Positions 12,005 to 24,899 of a stretch of 64,000 nucleotides of DNA are shown in pieces. A model generated the notes under the pieces. That model was not told where the DNA came from, searched no databases, and was given only the letters and a program-made list of their open reading frames with translations. Within the stretch, counting starts at the first letter, position 1, and each line of letters begins with the position of its first letter. Source of the stretch: Primula veris (taxonomy: Eukaryota > Streptophyta > Magnoliopsida > Ericales > Primulaceae); the NCBI GenBank assembly GCA_963682055.1, contig OY821744.1, forward strand, positions 23,784,967-23,848,966. Reading direction: 5' to 3'. The translations under genes and the position numbers were made by a program.

Positions 12005-12929
12005 CTAAAACCAAAACCCTAAACCCTAAAACCTATAAATATAAACAAAATGTCGATAAACAAAAAAGTCGTTAGAAACCGTGTACTATAGGCCATAAAT
12101 CCAAGAAAAAAAATGAGGAATATTCTCTACATATGCAAGAACATTACCTAAACCCTAAACCTGAAACCCTAAACCCTAAAACCTACAAATGTAAATAAAA
12201 TGTCAAAAAACAAAAAAGTCGGTAAAACCCATGTACTATTGGCCATAAATCCAAGAAAAAAAAATGAGGAATATTCCCTACATATTCAAGAACATTACCT
12301 AAACCCTAAACCTGAAACCCTAAACGCTAAAACAAAAACCCTAAACCCTAAAACCTATAAATATAAACAAAATGTCGATAAACAAAAAAGTCGGTAGAAA
12401 CCGTGTACTATAATAGGCCATAAATCCAAGAAAAAAAATGTGGAATATTCCCTACATATGCAAGAACATTACCTAAACCCTAAACCTGAAACCCTAAACC
12501 CTAAATCCAAAACCCTAAACCCTAAAACCTATAAATATAAACAAAATGTCGATAAACAAAAAAGTCGGTAGAAACCGTGTACTATAATAGGCCATAAATC
12601 CAAGAAAAAAATGAGGAATATTCCCTACATATGCAAGAACATTACCTAAACCCTAAACCCTAAACCCTAAACCCTAAAACCTACAAATGTAAATAAAATG
12701 TCAAAAAACAAAAAATTCGGTAAAACCCGTGTACTATTGGACATAAATCCAAGAAAAAAAATGAGGAATATTCCCTACATATGCAAGAACATTACCTAAA
12801 CCCTAAACCCTAAACCCTAAACCCTAAAACCTACAAATGTAAATAAAATGCCAAAAAACAAAAAATTCGGTAAAACCCATGTACTATTACCTAAACCCTA
12901 AACCCTAAACCCTAAACCCTAAACCCTAA
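12005..12929 (+). repeat. HOR remnant with Q5 run and truncated monomer
   Basis: The order is P5, Q1 with CATATTCAAG, P4 (GTGGAATATT near 12,441, also seen near 10,988), P4, then three consecutive Q5 units (AATTCGG). The middle Q5 unit has ATGCC instead of ATGTC. It is truncated at 12,881-12,890, where GTACTATT runs directly into ACCTAAACCC and the GGCC-to-anchor part (about 60-70 bp) is missing. Confidence 0.8.
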
Positions 12930-12933
12930 AACC
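12890..12933 (+). repeat. Near-perfect interstitial telomeric tract (six heptamers)
   Basis: About six consecutive CCTAAAC heptamers without the usual CCTGAAA variant follow a truncated Q5 monomer. It is one of the purest telomere-type runs in the window. On the - strand it reads as (TTTAGGG)n. It is far too short to be the chromosome end, and satellite continues on both sides. Confidence 0.9.
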
Positions 12934-13655
12934 TACAAATGTAAATAAAATGTCAAAAAACAAAAAATTCGGTAAAACCCGTGTACTATTGGCCATAAAT
13001 CCAAGAAAAAAAATGAGGAATATTCCCTACATATGCAAGAACGTTACCTAAACCCTAAACCCTAAAACCCTAAACCCTAAACCCTAAACCATACAAATAT
13101 AAATAAAATGTCAAAAAACAAAAAAGTCTGTAAAACCCGTGTACTATAGGGCATAAATCCAAGAAAAAAAATGAGGAATATTCCCTACATATGCAAGAAC
13201 ATTACCTAAACCCTAAACCTAAAACCCAAAACCCTAACACCAAAACCCTAAACCCTAAATCATACAAATATAAATAAAATGTCAGAAAACAAAAAAGTCG
13301 GTAAAACCCGTGTACTATTGGCCATAAATCCAAGAAAAAAAATGAGGAATACTCCTTACATATGCAAGAACATTACCTAAACCCTAAACCTGAAACCCTA
13401 AACCCTAAAACCTACAAATATAAATAAAATGTCAAAAAACAAAAAAGTCGGTAAAACCCGTGTACTATTGGCCATAAATCCAAGAAAAAAAAATAAAGAA
13501 TATTCCCTACATATGCAAGAACATTATCTAAACCCTAAACCTGAAACCCTAAACCCTAAATCCAAAACCCTAAACCCTAAAACCTATTAATATAAACAAA
13601 ATGTCGATAAACAAAAAAGTCGGTAGAAACCGTGTACTATAGGCCATAAATCCAA
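12930..13655 (+). repeat. G cassette, copy 1 (five-monomer module)
   Basis: This is a fixed series of rare subtypes: Q5 (AATTCGG) ending in GAACGTTACC; Q9 (CATACAAATAT, TACTATAGGGCAT); Q6 (GTCAGAAAAC) ending in GAATACTCCTTACAT (T at 13,350); Q10 ending in AAATAAAGAATATT and GAACATTATC; and P8 with CCTATTAATATAAAC. The same order recurs at about 31.3, 36.2, 39.4, 47.1 and 58.8 kb, with partial copies at 55.8 and 63.1 kb. This shows the array evolves by moving multi-monomer modules. Confidence 0.85.
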
Positions 13656-14227
13656 GAAAAAAAATGAGGAATATTCCCTACATATGCAAGAACATTACCT
13701 AAACCCTAAACCTGAAACCCTAAACCCTAAACCTACAAATATAAATAAAATGTCAAAAAACAAAAAAGTCGGTAAAACCCGTGTACTATCGGCCATAAAT
13801 CCAAGAAAAAAAAATGAGGAATATTCCCTACATATGCAAGAACATTACCTAAACCCTAAACCTGAAACCCTAAACCCTAAAACCAAAACCATAAACCCTA
13901 AAACCTATAAATATAAACAAAATGTCGATAAACAAAAAAGTCTGTAGAAACCGTGTACTATAATAGGCCATTAATCCAAGAAAAAAAATGAGGAATATTC
14001 CCTACATATGCAAGAACATTACCTAAACCCTAAACCTGAAACCCTAAACCCTAAATCCAAAACCCTAAACCTAAAACCTATAAATATAAACAAAATGTCG
14101 ATAAACAAAAAAGTCGGTAGAAACCGTGTACTATAGGCCATAAATCCAAGAAAAAAATTGAGGAATATTCCCTACATATGCAAGAACATTACCTAAACCC
14201 TAAACCTGAAACCCTAAACCCTAAACC
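13656..14227 (+). repeat. H module: Q(CCTACAAATAT) - P1 (ACCATAAACCC) - P(ATTGAGG)
   Basis: A heptamer block lacking one base pair of As (CCCTAAACCTACAAATAT) leads a Q unit with CCCGTGTACTATCGG. It is followed by a P1 unit with the spacer AACCATAAACCC and CCATTAATCC, then a P4-like unit whose A-run is interrupted to AAAAAAATTGAGG. The same trio, or parts of it, recurs near 14.9, 17.8, 22.4, 26.4, 32.1, 52.2, 53.4 and 59.6 kb. It ends at the fused junction at 14,221. Confidence 0.75.
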
Positions 14228-17122
14228 CATGTACTATTGGCCATAAATCCAAGAAAAAAAAATGAGGAATATTCCCTACATATGCAAGAACATTACCTAA
14301 ACCCTAAACCTGAAACCCTAAACGCTAAAACCTACAAATGTAAATAAAATGTCAAAAAACAAAAAACTCGGTAAAACCCATGTACTATAATAGGCCATAA
14401 ATCCAAGAAAAAAAATGAGGAATATTCCCTACATATGCAAGAACATTACCTAAACCCTAAACCTGAAACCCTAAACCCTAAAACCAAAACCCTAAACCCT
14501 AAAACCTATAAATATAAACAAAATGTCGATAAACAAAAAAGTCTATAGAAACCGTGTACTATAATAGGCCATAAATCCAAGAAAAAAAATGAGGAATATT
14601 CCCTACATATGCAAGAACATTACCTAAACCCTAAACCTGAAACCCTAAACCCTAAATCCAAAACCCGAAACCTAAAACCTATAAATATAAACAAAATGTC
14701 GATAAACAAAAAAGTCGGTAGAACCCGTGTACTATCGGCCATAAATCCAAGAAAAAAAAATGAGGAATATTCCCTACATATGCAAGAACATTACCTAAAC
14801 CCTAAACCTTAAACCCTAAACCCTAAAACCTACAAATGTAAATAAAATGTCAAAAAACAAAAAAGTCGGTAAAACCCATGTACTATTGGCCATAAATCCA
14901 AGAAAAAAAAATGAGGAATATTCCCTACATATGCAAGAACATTACCTAAACCCTAAACCTGAAACCCTAAACCCTAAAACCAAAACCATAAACCCTAAAA
15001 CCTATAAATATAAACAAAATGTCGATAAACAAAAAAGTCTGTAGAAACCGTGTACTATAATAGGCCATTAATCCAAGAAAAAAAATGAGGAATATTCCCT
15101 ACATATGCAAGAACATTACCTAAACCCTAAACCTGAAACCCTAAACCCTAAATCCAAAACCCTAAACCTAAAACCTATAAATATAAACAAAATGTCGATA
15201 AACAAAAAAGTCGGTAGAAACCGTGTACTATAGGCCATAAATCCAAGAAAAAAATTGAGGAATATTCCCTACATATGCAAGAACATTACCTAAACCCTAA
15301 ACCTGAAACCCTAAACCCTAAACCCATGTACTATTGGCCATAAATCCAAGAAAAAAAAATGAGGAATATTCCCTACATATGCAAGAACATTACCTAAACC
15401 CTAAACCTGAAACCCTAAACCGTAAAACCTACAAATATAAATAAAATGTCAAAAAACAAAAAAGTCGGTAAAACCCATGTACTATTGGCCATAAACCAAG
15501 AAAAAAAAATGAGGAATATTCCCTACATATGCAAGAACATTACCTAAACCCTAAACCTGAAACCCTAAACCCTAAAACCAAAACCCTAAACCCTAAAACC
15601 TATAAATATAAACAAAATGTCGATAAACAAAAAAGTCTATAGAAACCGTGTACTATAATAGGCCATAAATCCAAGAAAAAAAATGAGGAATATTCCCTAC
15701 ATATGCAAGAACATTACCTAAACCCTAAACCTGAAACCCTAAACCCTAAATCCAAAACCCGAAACCTAAAACCTATAAATATAAACAAAATGTCGATAAA
15801 CAAAAAAGTCGGTAGAACCCGTGTACTATCGGCCATAAATCCAAGAAAAAAAAATGAGGAATATTCCCTACATATGCAAGAACATTACCTAAACCCTAAA
15901 CCTTAAACCCTAAACCCTAAAACCTACAAATGTAAATAAAATGTCAAAAAACAAAAAAGTCGGTAAAACCCATGTACTATTGGCCATAAATCCAAGAAAA
16001 AAAAATGAGGAATATTCCCTACATATGCAAGAACATTACCTAAACCCTAAACCTGAAACCCTAAACGCTAAAACCTACAAATGTAAATAAAATGTCAAAA
16101 AACAAAAAACTCGGTAAAACCCATGTACTATAATAGGCCATAAATCCAAGAAAAAAAATGAGGAATATTCCCTACATATGCAAGAACATTACCTAAACCC
16201 TAAACCTGAAACCCTAAACCCTAAAACCAAAACCCTAAACCCTAAAACCTATAAATATAAACAAAATGTCGATAAACAAAAAAGTCTGTAGAAACCGTGT
16301 ACTATAATAGGCCATAAATCCAAGAAAAAAAATGAGGAATATTCCCTACATATGCAAGAACATTACCTAAACCCTAAACCTAAAACCCTAAACCCTAACA
16401 CCAAAACCCTAAATCCTAAATCATACAAATATAAATAAAATGTCAAAAAACAAAAAAGTCGGTAAAACCCTTGTACTATAGGCTATAAATCCAAGAAAAA
16501 AAATGAGGAATATTCCCTACATATGAAAGAACATTACCTAAAACCTAAACCTGAAACCCTAAACCCTAAAACCTACAAATATAAATAAAATGTCAAAAAA
16601 CTAAAAAGTCGGTAAAACCCGTGTACTATTGGCCATAAATCCAAGAAAAAAAAATGAAGAATATTCAATACATATGCAAGAACATTGCCTAAACCCTAAA
16701 CCTGAAACCCTAAACCCTAAAACCAAAACCCTAAACCCTAAAACCTATAAATATAAACAAAATGTCGATAAACAAAAAAGTCTATAGAAACCGTGTACTA
16801 TAATAGGCCATAAATCCAAGAAAAAAAATGAGGAATATTCCCTACATATGCAAGAACATTACCTAAACCCTAAACCTGAAACCCTAAACCCTAAACCCTA
16901 AATCCAAAATCCTAAACCTAAAACCTATAAATATAAACAAAATGTCGATAAACAAAAAAGTCGGTAGAACCCGTGTATTATCGGCCATAAATCCAAGAAA
17001 AAAAAATGAGGAATATTCCCTACATATGCAAGAACATTACCTAAACCCTAAACCTTAAACCCTATACCTTAAAACCTACAAATGTAAATAAAATGTCAAA
17101 AAACAAAAAAGTCGGTAAAACC
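14228..17122 (+). repeat. 2,895-bp tandem duplication, copy A
   Basis: Offset 2,895 bp is exact at all marks tested: GTACTATT at 14,231/17,126 and 15,328/18,223; ATTCAATA, a broken palindrome, at 16,663/19,558; GTGTATTATCGG near 16,973/19,868; CCCTATACCTT near 17,061/19,956; CCCGAAACC within P3. The left edge coincides with a fused monomer at 14,221-14,230. It contains Q8 hybrids (AAAAAACTCGG with TATAATAGG), P1, P2, P3, Q1 and Q4-Q3 pairs. Confidence 0.85.
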
Positions 17123-20017
17123 CATGTACTATTGGCCATAAATCCAAGAAAAAAAAATGAGGAATATTCCCTACATATGCAAGAACATTACCTAAACCCT
17201 AAACCTGAAACCCTAAACGCTAAAACCTACAAATGTAAATAAAATGTCAAAAAACAAAAAACTCGGTAAAACCCATGTACTATAATAGGCCATAAATCCA
17301 AGAAAAAAAATGAGGAATATTCCCTACATATGCAAGAACATTACCTAAACCCTAAACCTGAAACCCTAAACCCTAAAACCAAAACCCTAAACCCTAAAAC
17401 CTATAAATATAAACAAAATGTCGATAAACAAAAAAGTCTGTAGAAACCGTGTACTATAATAGGCCATAAATCCAAGAAAAAAAATGAGGAATATTCCCTA
17501 CATATGCAAGAACATTACCTAAACCCTAAACCTGAAACCCTAAACCCTAAATCCAAAACCCGAAACCTAAAACCTATAAATATAAACAAAATGTCGATAA
17601 ACAAAAAAGTCGGTAGAACCCGTGTACTATCGGCCATAAATCCAAGAAAAAAAAATGAGGAATATTCCCTACATATGCAAGAACATTACCTAAACCCTAA
17701 ACCTTAAACCCTAAACCCTAAAACCTACAAATGTAAATAAAATGTCAAAAAACAAAAAAGTCGGTAAAACCCATGTACTATTGGCCATAAATCCAAGAAA
17801 AAAAAATGAGGAATATTCCCTACATATGCAAGAACATTACCTAAACCCTAAACCTGAAACCCTAAACCCTAAAACCAAAACCATAAACCCTAAAACCTAT
17901 AAATATAAACAAAATGTCGATAAACAAAAAAGTCTGTAGAAACCGTGTACTATAATAGGCCATTAATCCAAGAAAAAAAATGAGGAATATTCCCTACATA
18001 TGCAAGAACATTACCTAAACCCTAAACCTGAAACCCTAAACCCTAAATCCAAAACCCTAAACCTAAAACCTATAAATATAAACAAAATGTCGATAAACAA
18101 AAAAGTCGGTAGAAACCGTGTACTATAGGCCATAAATCCAAGAAAAAAATTGAGGAATATTCCCTACATATGCAAGAACATTACCTAAACCCTAAACCTG
18201 AAACCCTAAACCCTAAACCCATGTACTATTGGCCATAAATCCAAGAAAAAAAAATGAGGAATATTCCCTACATATGCAAGAACATTACCTAAACCCTAAA
18301 CCTGAAACCCTAAACCGTAAAACCTACAAATATAAATAAAATGTCAAAAAACAAAAAAGTCGGTAAAACCCATGTACTATTGGCCATAAACCAAGAAAAA
18401 AAAATGAGGAATATTCCCTACATATGCAAGAACATTACCTAAACCCTAAACCTGAAACCCTAAACCCTAAAACCAAAACCCTAAACCCTAAAACCTATAA
18501 ATATAAACAAAATGTCGATAAACAAAAAAGTCTATAGAAACCGTGTACTATAATAGGCCATAAATCCAAGAAAAAAAATGAGGAATATTCCCTACATATG
18601 CAAGAACATTACCTAAACCCTAAACCTGAAACCCTAAACCCTAAATCCAAAACCCGAAACCTAAAACCTATAAATATAAACAAAATGTCGATAAACAAAA
18701 AAGTCGGTAGAACCCGTGTACTATCGGCCATAAATCCAAGAAAAAAAAATGAGGAATATTCCCTACATATGCAAGAACATTACCTAAACCCTAAACCTTA
18801 AACCCTAAACCCTAAAACCTACAAATGTAAATAAAATGTCAAAAAACAAAAAAGTCGGTAAAACCCATGTACTATTGGCCATAAATCCAAGAAAAAAAAA
18901 TGAGGAATATTCCCTACATATGCAAGAACATTACCTAAACCCTAAACCTGAAACCCTAAACGCTAAAACCTACAAATGTAAATAAAATGTCAAAAAACAA
19001 AAAACTCGGTAAAACCCATGTACTATAATAGGCCATAAATCCAAGAAAAAAAATGAGGAATATTCCCTACATATGCAAGAACATTACCTAAACCCTAAAC
19101 CTGAAACCCTAAACCCTAAAACCAAAACCCTAAACCCTAAAACCTATAAATATAAACAAAATGTCGATAAACAAAAAAGTCTGTAGAAACCGTGTACTAT
19201 AATAGGCCATAAATCCAAGAAAAAAAATGAGGAATATTCCCTACATATGCAAGAACATTACCTAAACCCTAAACCTAAAACCCTAAACCCTAACACCAAA
19301 ACCCTAAATCCTAAATCATACAAATATAAATAAAATGTCAAAAAACAAAAAAGTCGGTAAAACCCTTGTACTATAGGCTATAAATCCAAGAAAAAAAATG
19401 AGGAATATTCCCTACATATGAAAGAACATTACCTAAAACCTAAACCTGAAACCCTAAACCCTAAAACCTACAAATATAAATAAAATGTCAAAAAACTAAA
19501 AAGTCGGTAAAACCCGTGTACTATTGGCCATAAATCCAAGAAAAAAAAATGAAGAATATTCAATACATATGCAAGAACATTGCCTAAACCCTAAACCTGA
19601 AACCCTAAACCCTAAAACCAAAACCCTAAACCCTAAAACCTATAAATATAAACAAAATGTCGATAAACAAAAAAGTCTATAGAAACCGTGTACTATAATA
19701 GGCCATAAATCCAAGAAAAAAAATGAGGAATATTCCCTACATATGCAAGAACATTACCTAAACCCTAAACCTGAAACCCTAAACCCTAAACCCTAAATCC
19801 AAAATCCTAAACCTAAAACCTATAAATATAAACAAAATGTCGATAAACAAAAAAGTCGGTAGAACCCGTGTATTATCGGCCATAAATCCAAGAAAAAAAA
19901 ATGAGGAATATTCCCTACATATGCAAGAACATTACCTAAACCCTAAACCTTAAACCCTATACCTTAAAACCTACAAATGTAAATAAAATGTCAAAAAACA
20001 AAAAAGTCGGTAAAACC
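17123..20017 (+). repeat. 2,895-bp tandem duplication, copy B
   Basis: Second copy of 14,228-17,122, with the same subtype order and private variants. I saw almost no differences by eye, which suggests a recent event. At 20,018 the sequence enters a third, partial copy that matches the start of the unit (Q1, Q8, P1) and then diverges into Q6 near 20,425. Confidence 0.85.
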
Positions 20018-22799
20018 CATGTACTATTGGCCATAAATCCAAGAAAAAAAAATGAGGAATATTCCCTACATATGCAAGAACATTACCTAAACCCTAAACC
20101 TGAAACCCTAAACGCTAAAACCTACAAATGTAAATAAAATGTCAAAAAACAAAAAACTCGGTAAAACCCATGTACTATAATAGGCCATAAATCCAAGAAA
20201 AAAAATGAGGAATATTCCCTACATATGCAAGAACATTACCTAAACCCTAAACCTGAAACCCTAAACCCTAAAACCAAAACCCTAAACCCTAAAACCTATA
20301 AATATAAACAAAATGTCGATAAACAAAAAAGTCTGTAGAAACCGTGTACTATAATAGGCCATAAATCCAAGAAAAAAAATGAGGAATATTCCCTACATAT
20401 GCAAGAACATTACCTAAACCCTAAACCTAAAATCCTAAACCCTAACACCAAAACCCTAAATCCTAAATCATACAAATATAAATAAAATGTCAGAAAACAA
20501 AAAAGTCGGTAAAACCCGTGTACTATTGGACATAAATCCAAGAAAAAAAATGAGGAATATTCCCTACATATGCAAGAACATTACCTAAACCCTAAACCTA
20601 AAACCCTAAACCCTAAAACCTATAAATATAAATAAAATGTCAAAAAACAAAAAAGTCGGTAAAACCTGTGTACTATCGGCCATAAATCCAAGAAAAAAAA
20701 ATGAGGAATATTCCCTACATATGCAAGAACATTACCTAAACCCTAAACCTGAAACCCTAAACCCTAAACCTACAAATATAAATAAAATGTCAGAAAACAA
20801 AAAAGTCGGTAAAACCTGTGTACTATCGGCCATAAATCCAAGAAAAAAAATGAGGAATATTCCCTACATATGCAAGAACATTACCTAAACCCTAAACCTG
20901 AAACCCTAAACCCTAAACCCATGTACTATTGGCCATAAATCCAAGAAAAAAAAATGAGGAATATTCCCTACATATGCAAGAACATTACCTAAACCCTAAA
21001 CCTGAAACCCTAAACCGTAAAACCTACAAATATAAATAAAATGTCAAAAAACAAAAAAGTCGGTAAAACCCATGTACTATTGGCCATAAACCAAGAAAAA
21101 AAAATGAGGAATATTCCCTACATATGCAAGAACATTACCTAAACCCTAAACCTGAAACCCTAAACCCTAAAACCAAAACCCTAAACCCTAAAACCTATAA
21201 ATATAAACAAAATGTCGATAAACAAAAAAGTCTATAGAAACCGTGTACTATAATAGGCCGTAAATCCAAGAAAAAAAATGAGGAATATTCCCTACATATG
21301 CAAGAACATTACCTAAACCCTAAACCTGAAACCCTAAACCCTAAATCCAAAACCCTAAACCTAAAACCTATAAATATAAACAAAATGTCGATAAACAAAA
21401 AAGTCGGTAGAACCCGTGTACTATCGGCCATAAATCCAAGAAAAAAAAATGAGGAATATTCCCTACATATGCAAGAACATTACCTAAACCCTAAACCTTA
21501 AACCCTAAACCCTAAAACCTACAAATGTAAATAAAATGTCAAAAAACAAAAAAGTCGGTAAAACCCATGTACTATTGGCCATAAATCCAAGAAAAAAAAA
21601 TGAGGAATATTCCCTACATATGCAAGAACATTACCTAAACCCTAAACCTGAAACCCTAAACGCTAAAACCTACAAATGTAAATAAAATGTCAAAAAACAA
21701 AAAACTCGGTAAAACCCATGTACTATAATAGGCCATAAATCCAAGAAAAAAAATGAGGAATATTCCCTACATATGCAAGAACATTACCTAAACCCTAAAC
21801 CTGAAACCCTAAACCCTAAAACCAAAACCCTAAACCCTAAAACCTATAAATATAAACAAAATGTCGATAAACAAAAAAGTCTGTAGAAACCGTGTACTAT
21901 AATAGGCCATAAATCCAAGAAAAAAAATGAGGAATATTCCCTACATATGCAAGAACATTACCTAAACCCTAAACCTAAAATCCTAAACCCTAACACCAAA
22001 ACCCTAAATCCTAAATCATACAAATATAAATAAAATGTCAGAAAACAAAAAAGTCGGTAAAACCCGTGTACTATTGGACATAAATCCAAGAAAAAAAATG
22101 AGGAATATTCCCTACATATGCAAGAACATTACCTAAACCCTAAACCTAAAACCCTAAACCCTAAAACCTATAAATATAAATAAAATGTCAAAAAACAAAA
22201 AAGTCGGTAAAACCTGTGTACTATCGGCCATAAATCCAAGAAAAAAAAATGAGGAATATTCCCTACATATGCAAGAACATTACCTAAACCCTAAACCTGA
22301 AAGCCTAAACCCTAAACCTACAAATATAAATAAAATGTCAGAAAACAAAAAAGTCGGTAAAACCCGTGTACTATCGGCCATAAATCCAAGAAAAAAAAAT
22401 GAGGAATATTCCCTACATATGCAAGAACATTACCTAAACCCTAAACCTGAAACCCTAAACCCTAAAACCAAAACCATAAACCCTAAAACCTATAAATATA
22501 AACAAAATGTCGATAAACAAAAAAGTCTGTAGAAACCGTGTACTATAATAGGCCATTAATTCAAGAAAAAAAATGAGGAATATTCCCTACATATGCAAGA
22601 ACATTACCTAAACCCTAAACCTGAAACCCTAAACCCTAAATCCAAAACCCTAACCCTAAAACCTATAAATATAAACAAAATGTCGATAAACAAAAAAGTC
22701 AGTAGAAACCGTGTACTATAGGCCATAAATCCAAGAAAAAAATTGAGGAATATTCCCTACATATGCAAGAACATTACCTAAACCCTAAACCTGAAACCC
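20018..22799 (+). repeat. Nested duplication zone with 1,548-bp offset
   Basis: Marks repeat at 1,548 bp: AACTCGG Q8 units at about 20,156/21,704, the variant TAAAATCCTAAACCC at about 20,428/21,976, and the Q7 start at 20,637/22,185. The zone holds Q1, Q8, P1, Q6 (GTCAGAAAAC, TTGGACAT), Q7 (CCTGTGTACTATCGG), an unusual Q with GTCAGAAAAC and TATCGG, and then the fused junction unit at 20,913-20,925. It overlaps the 1,893-bp pair below, so the duplications are nested. Confidence 0.75.
20907..22045 (+). repeat. 1,893-bp-offset duplication, copy A
   Basis: Starts at the fused heptamer/CCATGTAC junction (GTAC at 20,923) and continues through Q1, Q2, P2, P3, Q1, Q8, P1 and the start of Q6. Its private mark is ATAGGCCGTAAATCC near 21,256, matched near 23,149. 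The homology ends within Q6, where copy A has GTCAGAAAAC and copy B has GTCAAAAAAC. Confidence 0.8.
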
Positions 22800-23938
22800 T
22801 AAACCCTAAACCCATGTACTATTGGCCATAAATCCAAGAAAAAAAAATGAGGAATATTCCCTACATATGCAAGAACATTACCTAAACCCTAAACCTGAAA
22901 CCCTAAACCGTAAAACCTACAAATATAAATAAAATGTCAAAAAACAAAAAAGTCGGTAAAACCCATGTACTATTGGCCATAAACCAAGAAAAAAAAATGA
23001 GGAATATTCCCTACATATGCAAGAACATTACCTAAACCCTAAACCTGAAACCCTAAACCCTAAAACCAAAACCCTAAACCCTAAAACCTATAAATATAAA
23101 CAAAATGTCGATAAACAAAAAAGTCTATAGAAACCGTGTACTATAATAGGCCGTAAATCCAAGAAAAAAAATGAGGAATATTCCCTACATATGCAAGAAC
23201 ATTACCTAAACCCTAAACCTGAAACCCTAAACCCTAAATCCAAAACCCTAAACCTAAAACCTATAAATATAAACAAAATGTCGATAAACAAAAAAGTCGG
23301 TAGAACCCGTGTACTATCGGCCATAAATCCAAGAAAAAAAAATGAGGAATATTCCCTACATATGCAAGAACATTACCTAAACCCTAAACCTTAAACCCTA
23401 AACCCTAAAACCTACAAATGTAAATAAAATGTCAAAAAACAAAAAAGTCGGTAAAACCCATGTACTATTGGCCATAAATCCAAGAAAAAAAAATGAGGAA
23501 TATTCCCTACATATGCAAGAACATTACCTAAACCCTAAACCTGAAACCCTAAACGCTAAAACCTACAAATGTAAATAAAATGTCAAAAAACAAAAAACTC
23601 GGTAAAACCCATGTACTATAATAGGCCATAAATCCAAGAAAAAAAATGAGGAATATTCCCTACATATGCAAGAACATTACCTAAACCCTAAACCTGAAAC
23701 CCTAAACCCTAAAACCAAAACCCTAAACCCTAAAACCTATAAATATAAACAAAATGTCGATAAACAAAAAAGTCTGTAGAAACCGTGTACTATAATAGGC
23801 CATAAATCCAAGAAAAAAAATGAGGAATATTCCCTACATATGAAAGAACATTACCTAAACCCTAAACCTAAAACCCTAAACCCTAACACCAAAACCCTAA
23901 ATCCTAAATCATACAAATATAAATAAAATGTCAAAAAA
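22800..23938 (+). repeat. 1,893-bp-offset duplication, copy B
   Basis: Matches 20,907-22,045 at +1,893 (GTAC 22,816, P3 open frame 23,191, GGCCGTAAATCC near 23,149). The interval before it (22,320-22,799) carries an H module that copy A lacks. That module accounts for the 345-bp difference between the 1,548 and 1,893 offsets. Confidence 0.8.
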
Positions 23939-24899
23939 CAAAAAAGTCGGTAAAACCCTTGTACTATAGGCTATAAATCCAAGAAAAAAAATGAGGAATA
24001 TTCAATACATATGAAAGAACATTACCTAAAACCTAAACCTGAAACCCTAAACCCTAAAACCTACAAATATAAATAAAATGTCAAAAAACTAAAAAGTCGG
24101 TAAAACCCGTGTACTATTGGCCATAAATCCAAGAAAAAAAAATGAAGAATATTCAATACATATGCAAGAACATTGCCTAAACCCTAAACCTGAAACCCTA
24201 AACCCTAAAACCAAAACCCTAAACCCTAAAACCTATAAATATAAACAAAATGTCGATAAACAAAAAAGTCTATAGAAACCGTGTACTATAATAGGCCATA
24301 AATCCAAGAAAAAAAATGAGGAATATTCCCTACATATGCAAGAACATTACCTAAACCCTAAACTTGAAACCCTAAACCCTAAACCCTAAATCCAAAATCC
24401 TAAACCTAAAACCTATAAATATAAACAAAATGTCGATAAACAAAAAAGTCGGTAGAACCCGTGTATTATCGGCCATAAATCCAAGAAAAAAAAATGAGGA
24501 ATATTCCCTACATATGCAAGAACATTACCTAAACCCTAAACCTTAAACCCTAAACCTTAAAACCTACAAATGTAAATAAAATGTCAAAAAACAAAAAAGT
24601 CGGTAAAACCCATGTACTATTGGCCATAAATCCAAGAAAAAAAAATGAGGAATATTCCCTACATATGCAAGAACATTACCTAAACCCTAAACCTGAAACC
24701 CTAAACGCTAAAACCTACAAATGTAAATAAAATGTCAAAAAACAAAAAACTCGGTAAAACCCATGTACTATAATAGGCCATAAATCCAAGAAAAAAAAAT
24801 GAGGAATATTCCCTACATATGCAAGAACATTACCTAAACCCTAAACCTGAAACCCTAAACGCTAAAACCTACAAATGTAAATAAAATGTCAAAAAACAA
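23595..24899 (+). repeat. 1.3-kb tandem duplication, copy A
   Basis: Homologous to the next 1.3 kb at an offset of 1,303-1,306 bp. Shared private marks are ATTCAATA (24,151/25,457), AAACTTGAAACCC (near 24,362/25,668) and GTGTATTATCGG (near 24,464/25,768). Copy A has an additional broken palindrome at 24,001 (GAATATTCAATACATATGAAAG) in a Q4 unit, which copy B lacks. The order is P1, Q4, Q3, P2, P3, Q1, Q8. Confidence 0.8.

Noticed and set aside
12890..12933. True telomere end
   Set aside because: The longest perfect run is seven heptamers (29,174-29,224) and satellite continues on both sides; these are interstitial telomere-like tracts.
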